Source: Chloroflexota bacterium (lineage in GTDB: Bacteria; Chloroflexota; UBA11872). From it: a stretch of DNA of 34,446 nt. Numbering within the stretch: position 1 is the stretch's first letter; each line of letters begins with the position of its first letter. Where the stretch lies: assembly GCA_028874315.1 (NCBI GenBank), contig JAPPKM010000004.1, forward strand, positions 1 through 34,446, written 5' to 3'. The position numbers and the translations under genes are program-made. The notes below the pieces were generated by a model, which made no database searches, was not told the DNA's origin, and worked only from the letters and a program-made list of their open reading frames with translations. Below, in pieces: positions 15,874 through 23,747 of the stretch.

Positions 15874-16368
15874 ATGACGCCAGAAGCAACCGACGCGCCG
15901 CACGCCCTCGAAGTCTTCAAGGAGGCAATGGCCTCGCTGGCCTCCGGCGTTGCCGTCGTCACCGGCGTGGATCCTGACTCAGGGCCCTGCGGCATGACCG
16001 TTACGTCAATTGCGTCCTACTCGGCAAAACCGCCCTCGGTAATTGTCTGCGTCGACGAGTCGACTCGGAGTTACCGGGGCATGACGGAAGGCGAGTACTT
16101 CGCCGTCCACCTCCTGAGTGAGGATCAGCCTGACGTGGCGCGCCTGTTCGCTTCCAAGGTCGACGACAAGTTTGAGCAATGTGAGAGCGTTGCAGGCCCT
16201 CACGGGCTTCAGCTGATTGCCGACAGTCTGGCTACGCTCATCTGCCGAAAATCGTTCGTTGCGAAGCACGGCGACCACGCCATCGTGATTGGAACGGTGG
16301 TGGATGGAAGCGTTGAGGATCGGCAGCCGCTGGTGTACTGGCGGAGGGAGTTTTCCGGACGCCGTTAG
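15874..16368 (+). CDS. Flavin reductase-like (FMN-binding split barrel) protein
   Basis: This short protein (164 aa from the ATG; the track uses the TTG just before) matches the flavin reductase-like domain family that supplies reduced FMN or FAD to two-component monooxygenases. Recognisable are the N-terminal FKEAMASLASGVAVVTG, the CGMTVTSIASYSAKPPSVIVCVD core in part, YFAVHLLSEDQ, and the end region HAIVIGTVVDG with PLVYWRREF. It converges on the LLM oxidoreductase with 27 nt between the stop codons. A functional partnership with that flavin-dependent enzyme is plausible but inferred from position only. Confidence 0.85.
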   Translation: MTPEATDAPHALEVFKEAMASLASGVAVVTGVDPDSGPCGMTVTSIASYSAKPPSVIVCVDESTRSYRGMTEGEYFAVHLLSEDQPDVARLFASKVDDKFEQCESVAGPHGLQLIADSLATLICRKSFVAKHGDHAIVIGTVVDGSVEDRQPLVYWRREFSGRR

Positions 16369-16395
16369 GCAAGCCGACCGCTGTGCGGATGCTGC

Positions 16396-17487
16396 TCAGG
16401 CCGCTGGCGTGAGGTCCTTGAGGCGCGGCATGACCTCCTGGCTGAGCAGGTGCAGCGAGCGCTTCCAGCCGTCGGCCGGTTCCCACTCGTGGGCCATGGC
16501 CAGCAGCACGCCGAAGCCGCCGACCTCGTCGTAGAGGGCGCGAAGCCGCCGCTCGACTTCGTCGGGACTGCCGACAATCCAGACTTCATCGCACAGGTAC
16601 TCAAGTGTGACGTTTTCGTCCGGAATGTCTGACGAGGTCTTGAACAAGTCGAACATGCCGGCCAGCGGCAGCAGACGGAAAAAATAGTCGCGGAAATCGC
16701 GGCCCATGCTGCCTTCGATGGCCTCTCGCCGGGCCTGCTCGGTGGTATCGGCGACGTAGATCGTTCTGGCGATCCGCCAGTCGGTGCGGCTGGGCTGCTT
16801 GCCCGTCTTCTGCGCGCCCTCTTCCACGGCGTCCCAGTGCGTCTTCAGCGTTACCGGCGGGATGATGTTGATGGACATCGGGATCCAGCCGCGCTCGCCG
16901 GCAAGGCGCAGGGTGCCCGACGACGGCGATACGCCGGCGACTCCGATGGGCGGGTGGGGCTGCTGGTACGGGCGCAAGTGCAGGCGCAGGCCAACGGCAT
17001 CAACGTGCTCGGGAATGGTGTATTCCCAGTACTTCGACTTATACGTTCCCGGCTCCTGGCCGTTCCAGATGTCAAGCACGGCCTGAATAGTCTGGCCGGT
17101 CATCTTGCGGTTTTCACCGGATGTTAGATCGAATCCAAATGCTTCCAAGTCACCCGGAAAACCCCCAGATCCGACGCCCCAGTAGAAGCGTCCTCGTGCC
17201 ATGTGGTCGAGCTGCGCAATCCGGTGGGCGAGACCAAATGGATGGTGGTTAGGCAGGCACGTAACTCCCGTGCCAAGGATGATGTTTTTGGTCCGGCCGA
17301 GTGCCTGGGCTATAAGCAGGTCGGGCGCCGGAATATTCTCCCACTCGGCGGTGAAGTGCTCGCCAATCCAGTATTCGGAGAAGCCGAGACGATCCGCCTC
17401 CACAATTTGCTCGAGATCGGCGGCGATCGTCTCGGTGAAGTTATGGCCGGGTGGATGCAACGGCATCATGAATCCGCCGAGCTTCAT
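16396..17487 (-). CDS. LLM-class flavin-dependent oxidoreductase
   Basis: This is a luciferase-like monooxygenase family member with a TIM-barrel, F420- or FMN-dependent fold. It has 363 aa, with MKLGGFMMPLHPPGHN at the start, EADRLGFSEYWIGEHF, TKNIILGTGVTCLPNHHPF, and the typical GRFYWGVGSGGFPGD. The substrate is unknown; bacterial members include alkanesulfonate, nitrilotriacetate and alkanal monooxygenases. The start is ATG 17487. The neighbouring convergent flavin reductase would fit an FMNH2-dependent monooxygenase system, while an F420-dependent activity cannot be excluded. Confidence 0.9.
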   Translation of the reverse strand: MKLGGFMMPLHPPGHNFTETIAADLEQIVEADRLGFSEYWIGEHFTAEWENIPAPDLLIAQALGRTKNIILGTGVTCLPNHHPFGLAHRIAQLDHMARGRFYWGVGSGGFPGDLEAFGFDLTSGENRKMTGQTIQAVLDIWNGQEPGTYKSKYWEYTIPEHVDAVGLRLHLRPYQQPHPPIGVAGVSPSSGTLRLAGERGWIPMSINIIPPVTLKTHWDAVEEGAQKTGKQPSRTDWRIARTIYVADTTEQARREAIEGSMGRDFRDYFFRLLPLAGMFDLFKTSSDIPDENVTLEYLCDEVWIVGSPDEVERRLRALYDEVGGFGVLLAMAHEWEPADGWKRSLHLLSQEVMPRLKDLTPAA

Positions 17488-17588
17488 GCGATCGCCTCGC
17501 TCATCAAACTAGCGCCAACGCCTCGGCGGAAGCGTACGGCGAGCGCAATTCACCGTCAAAGCCGACGCGAGTCTCGCGTGCGCGCCGC

Positions 17589-17609
17589 CTGCCAAGGGTT
17601 CGCTGGCAG
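17589..17609 (-). terminator. Weak hairpin after the Ldh2-type gene
   Basis: Arms CTGCCA/TGGCAG with a 9-nt loop lie a few nucleotides past the stop of the leftward dehydrogenase gene. The stem is short and no T-run follows, so this is only a candidate. Confidence 0.2.
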
Positions 17610-17612
17610 CCG

Positions 17613-18650
17613 TTAGGGCTCATTGCTCAGTGCGACGGCGTCGATGGCCAGCTTCTCTGCCGTGTCCAACAGCGTCTGCAGCGTGGCGGGTGCCACCTCG
17701 ATTCCCGTCCGGCGTTGCTCCCGTCGCGCCCGGCGTTCCGGCTCACCAGGAATCAGAACCTCGTCGAACCCTGGCGCGGTTTTCACGCCGGTTACGCGGT
17801 CGAACAGTCCGTCCACCGCCGCACCGTACTCGTCTCTGGGCCGAAAGACGGCCGGGTCGATGCCAATCAGGATGGAGCCAAGCTTGTTATAGCGGTCCGT
17901 CAGCTCCGATCCCGTCATCCCGCTCCCGAGGGCGTCAATCAGGATCGATAGGGCCGAACCCTTGTGGCCGCCAAAGGGAAGCAGCAAACCGCCGTCGAAG
18001 AAGTCGTCCGGATCGGTCGTTGGATTGCCCGCGGAGTCGAGAATCGAGTTCTCGGGCAGTTGCATCCCGCGGGCTTGCGCGATGCGGATCTTGCCGACGG
18101 CCTGCGCGGAGGTCGCAAAGTCCATGATCATTGGATCGCGCGATCCCGCTGGCACTCCCGCGGCGATTGGATTGGTGCTGAGCGCCGTCTCGGCGCCGCC
18201 GAATGGCGCGGTGACGATGTCGGACGGGCCGCCAATCACCATGATGGCGAGCACGTCGCTCTCGGCCGCCAACTCGACCCACTCGCCCACGCGGCCGAAG
18301 TGATTGCAGTTCATCATGCCGGCCATCGCGATGCCGGAAGTCTTGGCCAGCTTGACGACTTCCGCTACGGCGTCCGCGGCCGTGACCTGCCCAAATCCCC
18401 AGTGGCCATCGACAAACACTGCGTTTGCGGTCGATCGCGTTATGGACGGTCTCACTGTCGGATCGACCAGGCCTTCCTCGATGTAGGTGACGTAGTCCGG
18501 AATACGCATCACCCCGTGGGACGGATGCCCCGAAAGGTCCGCCAACACCAGCGAGCGGGCCACCGCGTCGGCAATGTCGGGCGGGGAGCCGGCGGCTGCG
18601 AACACATCTCGACCGTACTGCTCGAGAACGCTGCTTGAGAATTGCGGCAT
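17613..18650 (-). CDS. Ldh2/malate-type NAD(P)H-dependent oxidoreductase
   Basis: This is a member of the malate/L-lactate/ureidoglycolate dehydrogenase family, which is not related to classical LDH and oxidises 2-hydroxy acids. It has 345 aa. Recognisable are the conserved DLSGHPSHGVMRIPDYV near residue 35 with the catalytic His region, AMAGMMNCNHFGRVGEWVELA, and the active-site region containing TNPIAAGVPAG and IMDFATSAQAVGKIR. GGLLLPFGGHKGSALSILID is the typical C-terminal half. Its exact substrate is not predictable. Upstream is an AT-rich gap of about 190 bp with a possible promoter. Confidence 0.9.
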   Translation of the reverse strand: MPQFSSSVLEQYGRDVFAAAGSPPDIADAVARSLVLADLSGHPSHGVMRIPDYVTYIEEGLVDPTVRPSITRSTANAVFVDGHWGFGQVTAADAVAEVVKLAKTSGIAMAGMMNCNHFGRVGEWVELAAESDVLAIMVIGGPSDIVTAPFGGAETALSTNPIAAGVPAGSRDPMIMDFATSAQAVGKIRIAQARGMQLPENSILDSAGNPTTDPDDFFDGGLLLPFGGHKGSALSILIDALGSGMTGSELTDRYNKLGSILIGIDPAVFRPRDEYGAAVDGLFDRVTGVKTAPGFDEVLIPGEPERRARREQRRTGIEVAPATLQTLLDTAEKLAIDAVALSNEP

Positions 18651-18794
18651 AGCTAATCCGTAATCTTGACGAGTGGGGTTGCCGGCAGTCTACATTTGCA
18701 CGCCCGGCGACTCAAGATTCCGCGTTGCCGAAGCAGGCTTTTCGTCATTGATCCTGAGCGTGACGGCAAATTACGTTGTGCGCTCTTCATATTT

Positions 18795-18824
18795 TGTATA
18801 GATCCAACCCTATTCACTAAACAA
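18795..18824 (-). promoter_or_regulatory. Possible sigma70-like promoter for the Ldh2-type gene
   Basis: In the AT-rich intergenic stretch, the minus strand reads TTGTTT (18819-18824), an 18-nt spacer, then TATACA (18795-18800). The matches to consensus are 3 of 6 and 4 of 6. It would leave a leader of about 140 nt. The region is strikingly AT-rich compared with its surroundings, which is itself the main support. Confidence 0.3.
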
Positions 18825-18844
18825 TAAAGCAATTTATATTCATC

Positions 18845-20038
18845 TCAATCCGCTTCGAGCTCGGCTGCCTCAACCAGGGCGGCAATACCCATGCCACCGC
18901 CGACACACAGGGCGGCGACACCTCGCCGCGCGTTGCGGCGCCGCATCTCGTGCGTCAGGGTCACGAGGATTCGGCAGCCGCTGGCACCGATGGGATGACC
19001 CAGCGCGATGGCGCCGCCGTTGACGTTGACCCTGGACGTATCCAGGTCAGGCTGGCGCAGGACTCCCAGCACCTGGCCTGCGAACGCCTCGTTGATCTCA
19101 TAGAGGTCAACGTCTGCAGCCCGCAGACCGTGCTGTTCCAGCAGTCCTCGGATCGCCTCGACCGGACCAAGACCCATCAGCCCCGGTTCGATTCCAACCG
19201 TGTTGAAGCCGCGCAGGGTGTGGTCGTAGCGAAGGCCCTGGTCGTCCGCCCAGCGGCGGGAGGCGACGACCGCCAGCGCGGCGCCATCGTTGATTCCCGA
19301 AGCATTTCCGGCAGTGACCGTGCCGCCGTCCTGAAAAACGGGCCTGAGCGCTGCGAGGGCGGCCAGGCTGGTCTCTCGCGGGTGCTCATCGCGGCTGATC
19401 TCGACCGACCCGCCGTCGCGGGCGAGGGAGATTGGGGTGATCTCTTCGGCCAGCCGATGTCGAGCTGCCTGGTAGCGCCGCTGGCTCTCGAGGGCGTACC
19501 CGTCCTGCTCGGCACGCGAGATTCCCAGCTTGGAGACGATGCGTTCGGTGGTACAGCCCATGTGGATGTGCTCGAAGCAGTCCATCAGCCCGTCGCCCTG
19601 CATCGAATCTACCGGTGACGCCGCCAGGTCGGGAGCGCCCTCGAGGTCGCGCGGTGTCAGAAATGGCGCGCCCGACATGCGCTCGACGCCGCCGGCCAGA
19701 ACCACGCGACTCTGTTCCAGCCAGACCTGTTGCGCGGCCTGCTGCACCGCCAGCAATCCGCTGCCGCACACCTGGTTGACTGTAAAGGACGGTCGTTCGA
19801 CCGGGATGCCAGCTCGAACGGCGACCTGCCGAGCTACGTTCATACCCAGGCCGGCCTGAAGGGCGCATCCGACAATCACCTGGTCGACCTGGTCGGGTCT
19901 GACGTGCGCGGTCCGCATGAGGTCAACCGCGAGTTGGCGCCCGAGTTCGTCGGCGCTCAATTCGGCAAATGCTCCCAGATACTTGCCGATCGGGGTTCGC
20001 CGCGCGGCCAGGATGACGGCTTCGGGCTGGTCAGGCAT
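18845..20038 (-). CDS. Acetyl-CoA C-acetyltransferase (thiolase)
   Basis: This thiolase cleaves acetoacetyl-CoA to two acetyl-CoA, or makes it in reverse. From ATG 20038 (MPDQPEAVILAARRTPIGK) it is 397 aa, the usual size. The acylated Cys is Cys 91 in NQVCGSGLLAVQQ. The second-half motifs NGGAIALGHPIGASG and CVGGGMGIA carry the catalytic His and Cys. The ORF track start at 20080 adds 14 residues that overlap the upstream gene, so I rejected it. The ATG overlaps the stop of the acetoacetyl-CoA synthetase (ATGCCTGA), implying coupled translation and a shared acetoacetate route. Confidence 0.95.
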   Translation of the reverse strand: MPDQPEAVILAARRTPIGKYLGAFAELSADELGRQLAVDLMRTAHVRPDQVDQVIVGCALQAGLGMNVARQVAVRAGIPVERPSFTVNQVCGSGLLAVQQAAQQVWLEQSRVVLAGGVERMSGAPFLTPRDLEGAPDLAASPVDSMQGDGLMDCFEHIHMGCTTERIVSKLGISRAEQDGYALESQRRYQAARHRLAEEITPISLARDGGSVEISRDEHPRETSLAALAALRPVFQDGGTVTAGNASGINDGAALAVVASRRWADDQGLRYDHTLRGFNTVGIEPGLMGLGPVEAIRGLLEQHGLRAADVDLYEINEAFAGQVLGVLRQPDLDTSRVNVNGGAIALGHPIGASGCRILVTLTHEMRRRNARRGVAALCVGGGMGIAALVEAAELEAD

Positions 20039-22010
20039 GTACGGGCTCCGCTGCGAGGAGTTGTGGACGGAGCGATTCAAAGACGGCCAGGCATTCGGGG
20101 TTCACCAGTGACTCGCGGTTGGTCACCGGCTCGTTTCGCAGGATCCGTGTGACAGCCAACTCGGCCAGCTTGCCGTTACGGGTGCGGGGCAGATCGGGGA
20201 CGGCCAGCACGTGGCGAGGTACATGGCGGGGTGAAGCCGACCTGCGAATGGCGTCCTGAATCGTTTCCCGCAGGGCCTCATCGAGCTTGTCCTGCGGGCG
20301 CACGACCACGAAGAGCACGATCTCATCGCGGCCTTCGCGCCTGACGGTCGTCGCCAGACCCGCGACAACTTGCGGAATCGTCTCGATCGGGCGATAGATC
20401 TCGGCCGTTCCGATCCTGACGCCGCCCGGCATCAGAATTGCGTCGCTGCGTCCCAGAATGACGATGCCGCCGCGCGGGGTGATTTCGACAAAGTCGCCGT
20501 GACGCCAGACCCCCGGATATGTCTCAAAGTACGACGCACGGTACCGCTCGCCGTCGGGGTCATTCCAAAACCGCACCGGCATCGAGGGGAAAGGTCTTCG
20601 GCAAACAAGCTCGCCCTGCTGGCTCCGCACCGAGTTTCCGCGCTCGTCGAAGGCAGCGACATCCATGCCCAGCCCGGCGCACTGAATCTCGCCCGCGTAG
20701 ACCGGCAGCAGCGGATTGCCCAGTACGAAGCAGGAGACGATGTCGGTACCGCCGGAGATGGATGCCAGGTGCAGACCGTCGTTGACGTTGGCGTACACCC
20801 AGCGGAAGGCTGCCGGTGACAGAGGAGATCCGGTGGACAGCAACGTGCGCAGCGCCGAGAGGTCGGCTATCTCGCAGGGACGAATCCCGGCTCGCATGCA
20901 GGCTTCCACGAATGATGCGCTGGTGCCGAAGACTGTGACGCCAAGCTCTTCGGCCAGGCGCCAGGCGGCCGACAGATCGGGGTGGTTAAGGCTGCCTTCG
21001 TACAGGACCAGCGTGCAGCCGGTGGCAAGCCCCGAGACCAGCCAGTTCCACATCATCCACCCGCAGGTGGTGAAGTAGACGATCGTGTCGTCGGGCCGCA
21101 GATCGGTGTGGAGTTGGTGTTCCTTGCGGTGTTGCAGGAGCGTGCCGCCGGCGCCGTGGACCAGGCACTTCGGCACGCCGGTTGTTCCCGACGAATAGAG
21201 AATGTAGAGCGGGTGATCGAACGGCAGCGGCGTGAACTCGGGTTCGTCGGTCGATGCCAGGTCGAGCAGCGCGCCCCAGGTCAGCCAGCCGTGAGGCACC
21301 TGGGTCCAGGACGACTGAGCAAACGGAACCACGACGACGTGTTGAATCGAGGGAACCCCAGCGCTGAAATCCTGGATCGTGGCCAGGCATTCGAACTGGC
21401 GGCTGTTGTAGAAGTAGCGGTCGCTCGTGATCAACACGCGAGGCTCGATCTGCCCCAGTCGATCCCGAGCGCCCGCGACCCCGAAGTCCGGCGAACAGGC
21501 GCTCCAGATGGCGCCGATGCTGGCGCAGGCCAGGAAGGCGATGATGGTCTCGGGGCCGTTGACCAGGTAGCCCGCCACGCGGTCGCCCGGTTCGACGCCC
21601 AACTGACGCAACGCGCTGGCACAGCGGCCGACTTCGTTGCGTAGCTCGGCGTAGGTCCGGCGATGGGTGTGACCGGATTCGGTCCGATAGACGAGTGCAA
21701 CTTTGTCGTCGTTGCGGCGCAGCATGTGTTCGGCGTAGTTGAGCGTCGCCCCGCGGAACCACTCGGTTCCGGGCATGCGATCCGGGCCTTTGACCTCGAC
21801 GGGGGGATCGGTGAAGCGGACGCCGGCGAAATCCGCGTATAACGACCAAAAGTCGGCGCTGTCTTCGACTGACCAGCGGTGGAGCGCGGCGTAGTCAGCG
21901 AAGCACTGACCGGTGTGGGCCTCGGCGGCGCGCCAAAAGCGGGCCATCGCGCTGCTGGATCGCCGCTCCCGGCTCGGCCGCCAGAGCGGCGCGTCATCAG
22001 GCGAGGGCAT
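20031..22010 (-). CDS. Acetoacetyl-CoA synthetase
   Basis: This is an acyl-adenylate-forming ligase that activates acetoacetate to acetoacetyl-CoA with ATP. The AMP-binding motif YSSGTTGVPKCLVHGAGG is near residue 268, GGTDIVSCFVLGNPLLPVY is characteristic of this family, and the C-terminal domain contains the PRTRNGKLAE lysine segment. The ORF track begins at 22328, but that reading crosses a perfect 21-bp hairpin and low-complexity Pro/Arg sequence. The ATG at 22010 (MPSPDDAPLWRPSRER) gives 659 aa, the family length; an ATG at 22034 is also possible. No clear ribosome binding site is seen. It overlaps the thiolase gene by 8 nt, and together they convert acetoacetate to acetyl-CoA. Confidence 0.95.
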   Translation of the reverse strand: MPSPDDAPLWRPSRERRSSSAMARFWRAAEAHTGQCFADYAALHRWSVEDSADFWSLYADFAGVRFTDPPVEVKGPDRMPGTEWFRGATLNYAEHMLRRNDDKVALVYRTESGHTHRRTYAELRNEVGRCASALRQLGVEPGDRVAGYLVNGPETIIAFLACASIGAIWSACSPDFGVAGARDRLGQIEPRVLITSDRYFYNSRQFECLATIQDFSAGVPSIQHVVVVPFAQSSWTQVPHGWLTWGALLDLASTDEPEFTPLPFDHPLYILYSSGTTGVPKCLVHGAGGTLLQHRKEHQLHTDLRPDDTIVYFTTCGWMMWNWLVSGLATGCTLVLYEGSLNHPDLSAAWRLAEELGVTVFGTSASFVEACMRAGIRPCEIADLSALRTLLSTGSPLSPAAFRWVYANVNDGLHLASISGGTDIVSCFVLGNPLLPVYAGEIQCAGLGMDVAAFDERGNSVRSQQGELVCRRPFPSMPVRFWNDPDGERYRASYFETYPGVWRHGDFVEITPRGGIVILGRSDAILMPGGVRIGTAEIYRPIETIPQVVAGLATTVRREGRDEIVLFVVVRPQDKLDEALRETIQDAIRRSASPRHVPRHVLAVPDLPRTRNGKLAELAVTRILRNEPVTNRESLVNPECLAVFESLRPQLLAAEPVHA

Positions 22011-22055
22011 TGTGGGGGGCGGCACGCGGATCATGCGTGGGGATGATAGGGGAAC

Positions 22056-22101
22056 TGTCTCTCGCCAGCCCGCCCCATAGGGGGCGGGCTGGCGAGAGAC
22101 A
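22056..22101. repeat. Perfect 21-bp-arm inverted repeat
   Basis: The arms TGTCTCTCGCCAGCCCGCCCC and its exact complement flank the loop ATAG. The stem is 21 bp, GC-rich, and sits 46 nt upstream of the preferred acetoacetyl-CoA synthetase start. On the + strand it is followed by AATTTT. It could be a transcription terminator, a leader structure, or a REP/MITE-like element; its perfection suggests recent origin or selection. Confidence 0.85.
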
Positions 22102-22389
22102 ATTTTGGGCGGGTTTCTTGGGCGGATTGGCGATTTCCGAGGGTCGGGGGGCGGCGTGCGGAGTCGGGCTGACTGCGTGGCGGCGTGGGCGTGACAGGGT
22201 GAGCGCGGCGCGGGGCGCCGGATGGACGCTGCCAGATGGGGAATGGAAGCCAAGGTCGGGCATGGTGACTCTGAACAAAGGGAGATAGGCGGCAGGCCCA
22301 GTGTACACCGAGTGATTACGAGAGGCAAGGGGAGCGTAGGAAGGATTCATCTTGAGATTGCCAGTGGGATGGTGGGGGCGCGCCTTCGG

Positions 22390-22537
22390 ATGTGTCCACT
22401 CGGTCGGGCCAATGTGTCCAATTTTTGGCCGCATGTGTCCACTTTCGAGGGAAATGTGCCCAGTTTGGCGAGGGATGTGTCCACTTTGACGGAGCATGTG
22501 TCCCGTTCTTGGCCAAATGTGTTCAGTTTCTTGGCGA
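22390..22537. repeat. 21-nt tandem repeat block 1 (7 units)
   Basis: Units begin at 22390, 22412, 22433, 22454, 22475, 22496 and 22517. The spacing is 22 nt once and 21 nt thereafter. The conserved core is ATGTGTCCACTTT or ATGTGTTCAGTTT, followed by about 8 variable bases. 21 bp is two helical turns, so the cores lie on one face of DNA. Read on + it gives NVSNFWPHVSTF-like heptads; read on - it gives WTH-type heptads. Confidence 0.9.
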
Positions 22538-22601
22538 CGTACGCTCCCTGGGTTCAGCCGTTCGCGAAGCGGGGACATTCATCCTTCGGCAAGTCAGGAC
22601 T

Positions 22602-22625
22602 GGCTTCGACAGGCTCAGGGCGGGC
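22602..22625. repeat. Dispersed-repeat-like sequence
   Basis: GGCTTCGACAGGCTCAGGGC resembles the short dispersed repeat containing TTCGACAGGCTCA that I recall from many bacterial genomes. A related sequence occurs at 25122-25172. A genome-wide count was not possible here. Confidence 0.35.
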
Positions 22626-22717
22626 TCTCGGGAGCCTCGGAACGGCAATTCGTGGGGCGCGGTCGGTGGGGGAGCGGACGGTTGTGCTCCGGGTGTCCGG
22701 GCCGAGGCCGGGTGAAC

Positions 22718-22822
22718 AGGTGTTCAATTTGAACGCGAATGTGTTCACTCTTGCCGCAGATGTGTTCACTTTCGCGGGGAATGTGTTCAGTTCAGGCGCC
22801 GAGGTGTTCAGTCCGAGACGGG
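22718..22822. repeat. 21-nt tandem repeat block 2 (5 units)
   Basis: Units begin at 22718, 22739, 22760, 22781 and 22802 with exact 21-nt spacing. The core is ATGTGTTCACTTT with AGGTGTTCA at both ends. It is the same family as block 1, 201 bp after the last block-1 unit start and in the same reading frame, but the T-for-C change in the core (GTGTTCA versus GTGTCCA) is block-specific. Confidence 0.9.
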
Positions 22823-23039
22823 GAGGGATTCAGTGCGGCGGTCGTCGGAGCTCTGACCGGCAGGCGCCCGGGCGGCATGCGAGAAGCGGGCCATTGCGGT
22901 GCTCGCACACTCCGTCTCGCCCGGATTTCAGGGCGGGACACGCGCGTCCGTCATTTTCGATGTCCGTGAAGCGCTCCCTCGGTCTGACACGACGCCGGAC
23001 ACTACAGCCTATTCGCGCCCTCGTACGCGAGACCGCGGG

Positions 23040-23048
23040 TGTTAGATG
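23040..23048 (+). promoter_or_regulatory. Possible extended -10 element, small ORF copy 1
   Basis: TGTTAGATG lies 37 nt before the ATG of the first small ORF. It aligns with TGATAGATT at exactly the same distance before copies 2 and 3. TG-n-TAGATT resembles an extended -10 box; no -35 is visible. In copy 1 a stop codon lies between it and the ATG in frame, so the similarity is not simply coding. Confidence 0.3.
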
Positions 23049-23085
23049 CAAATGCTGAGTGTTCCAGCCTGAAATTGACCTGAAC

Positions 23086-23223
23086 ATGCGCGTCCTGCGG
23101 TTTCTGGACCGAATACTCAGGCGGGCGCTGGCGGACGTTGGCATGGCGTCGAATGTTACGGCGCGCACCAACGCAAACAAGGTGGAGCAGCTGCACAGCG
23201 GCAACTATTGGCAGCCCCGATAA
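23086..23223 (+). CDS. Small basic protein, family copy 1 (45 aa)
   Basis: I do not recognise this gene; it is too short for the ORF track. It encodes MRVLRFLDRILRRALADVG followed by a polar tail (ASNVTARTNANKVEQLHSG in part). The N-terminus can form a cationic amphipathic helix. It is paralogous to the ORFs at 23283 and 23748, sharing LRFL.RIL.RA.AD and N...N.K/R positions, and codons for identical residues mostly differ at the third base, so it looks like a real protein. A GTG at 23059 could extend it by nine residues. An in-frame TGA just before that GTG limits the N-terminus. No Shine-Dalgarno sequence is evident. This copy lacks the terminal TGG motif. Confidence 0.6.
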   Translation: MRVLRFLDRILRRALADVGMASNVTARTNANKVEQLHSGNYWQPR

Positions 23224-23236
23224 GTACGAGCCCTCG

Positions 23237-23245
23237 TGATAGATT
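23237..23245 (+). promoter_or_regulatory. Possible extended -10 element, small ORF copy 2
   Basis: TGATAGATT ends 37 nt before the ATG of copy 2 and is identical to the element before copy 3. It fits TG-n-TAGATT. It could alternatively be coding, since an open frame (RDRFGREVFQFE) continues upstream here. Confidence 0.35.
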
Positions 23246-23282
23246 CGGACGTGAAGTTTTCCAGTTTGAGAGTGGCTGGAAC

Positions 23283-23435
23283 ATGCGTGTCTTGAGGTTC
23301 CTGGGCCGAATCCTGAAGCGGGCGCTGGCAGACATCAATAGGTCGGCGAATCAGACGGCCAACACGGGATCCAATCGGATCGACAAGTTCACCGGCGGGT
23401 CGCCCGGCAGCATGGGTGGTGGGCCGCTCGGCTGA
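23283..23435 (+). CDS. Small basic protein, family copy 2 (50 aa)
   Basis: This is a paralogue of the ORFs at 23086 and 23748, with no family I recognise. It begins MRVLRFLGRILKRALADI, a probable cationic amphipathic helix, then an Asn/Thr/Ser-rich linker, then NRIDKFTGG and a Gly-rich end (SMGGGPLG). Compared with copy 3 over codons 4-18, nine codons differ synonymously, only one changes the residue (Leu to Trp) and five are identical, which is strong evidence for purifying selection on the protein. The track's longer ORF from 23208 is possible, but copy 1 cannot be extended that far. It ends 30 nt from the moaA remnant, convergent. Confidence 0.7.
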   Translation: MRVLRFLGRILKRALADINRSANQTANTGSNRIDKFTGGSPGSMGGGPLG

Positions 23436-23465
23436 CGGCTTGAAGGAGGGCTTAGACCTTCCCTG

Positions 23466-23700
23466 CTAGCCGCCGATTTGGTACATCTCGACTTTTCGGC
23501 CGCTGTGGGGGTGGCCGGATTCGTCGATGAGGTCGGCGCGTCCTTCGGAGTAGCAGTCGGTTCGGGCGGTCCAGGCACCTTGGATTCGGGCGCGTAGGTC
23601 GTCATCGCTTCCGTCGTCTTGGGGCAGGATTCGCATGGTGGCTCTGGTGCCCGCGAAACGGTGGGTCAGGAGCTGCCCGCCGATGGCAAGGCTCGCACCC
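23466..23700 (-). pseudogene. moaA 3' remnant
   Basis: This is a C-terminal fragment of a second moaA. The reverse complement reads ESGHPHSGRKVEMYQIGG at the end, nearly identical to the intact MoaA end, and before that RIQGAWTARTDCYSEGR against ALIQSVWTARTDRYSEER. Further upstream similarity fades (GGQLLTHRF against DGHLLTCLF) and the second Fe-S cysteine pattern is lost. About 75 codons remain without a frameshift. The catalytic radical SAM domain is absent, so it is not functional as MoaA. It arose with the 470-bp duplication. Confidence 0.85.
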
Positions 23701-23701
23701 G

Positions 23702-23710
23702 TGATAGATT
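23702..23710 (+). promoter_or_regulatory. Possible extended -10 element, small ORF copy 3
   Basis: TGATAGATT lies 37 nt before the GTG of copy 3, the same sequence and spacing as copy 2. This is right at the start of duplicated unit B, so a transcript of the small gene could begin just inside the duplicated segment. Confidence 0.35.
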
Positions 23711-23747
23711 CGAAAGTGAACTGTTTCAGTCTGAGACTGGTTCTAAT

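Larger units (their letters stand above)
22102..23039. other. Gene-free stretch with repeats
   Basis: Between the hairpin and the first small ORF I see no credible gene. It contains two blocks of 21-nt phased repeats (separate entries) and a short dispersed-repeat sequence. ORFs of 278 and 193 aa in the track cross it, but they are heptapeptide readings of the repeats with no recognisable domain or start signal. The segment 22102-22389 shows nothing specific. Confidence 0.6.

Noticed and set aside
20031-22328. 765-aa version of acetoacetyl-CoA synthetase
   Set aside because: The extra 106 residues cross the perfect hairpin and are low-complexity; the family length is met from 22010.
21997-22578. 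193-aa ORF on - with GHM/WTH heptads
   Set aside because: Same repeat array read on the other strand; it also overlaps the acetoacetyl-CoA synthetase start and the hairpin.
22390-22822. CRISPR array
   Set aside because: Units are 21 nt in total with cores near 13 nt, no spacer of 30 nt or so, and no cas genes.
22222-23058. 278-aa ORF on + spanning both repeat blocks
   Set aside because: The open frame follows from 21-nt units being divisible by three. No start signal or domain was seen; kept as a question in the repeat finding rather than as a gene.
23156-23338. Antisense small ORFs (ARFRIRPRN-type) over the small-protein genes
   Set aside because: They recur in all copies, but the substitutions fall at third positions of the + frame, so the + reading is the constrained one.
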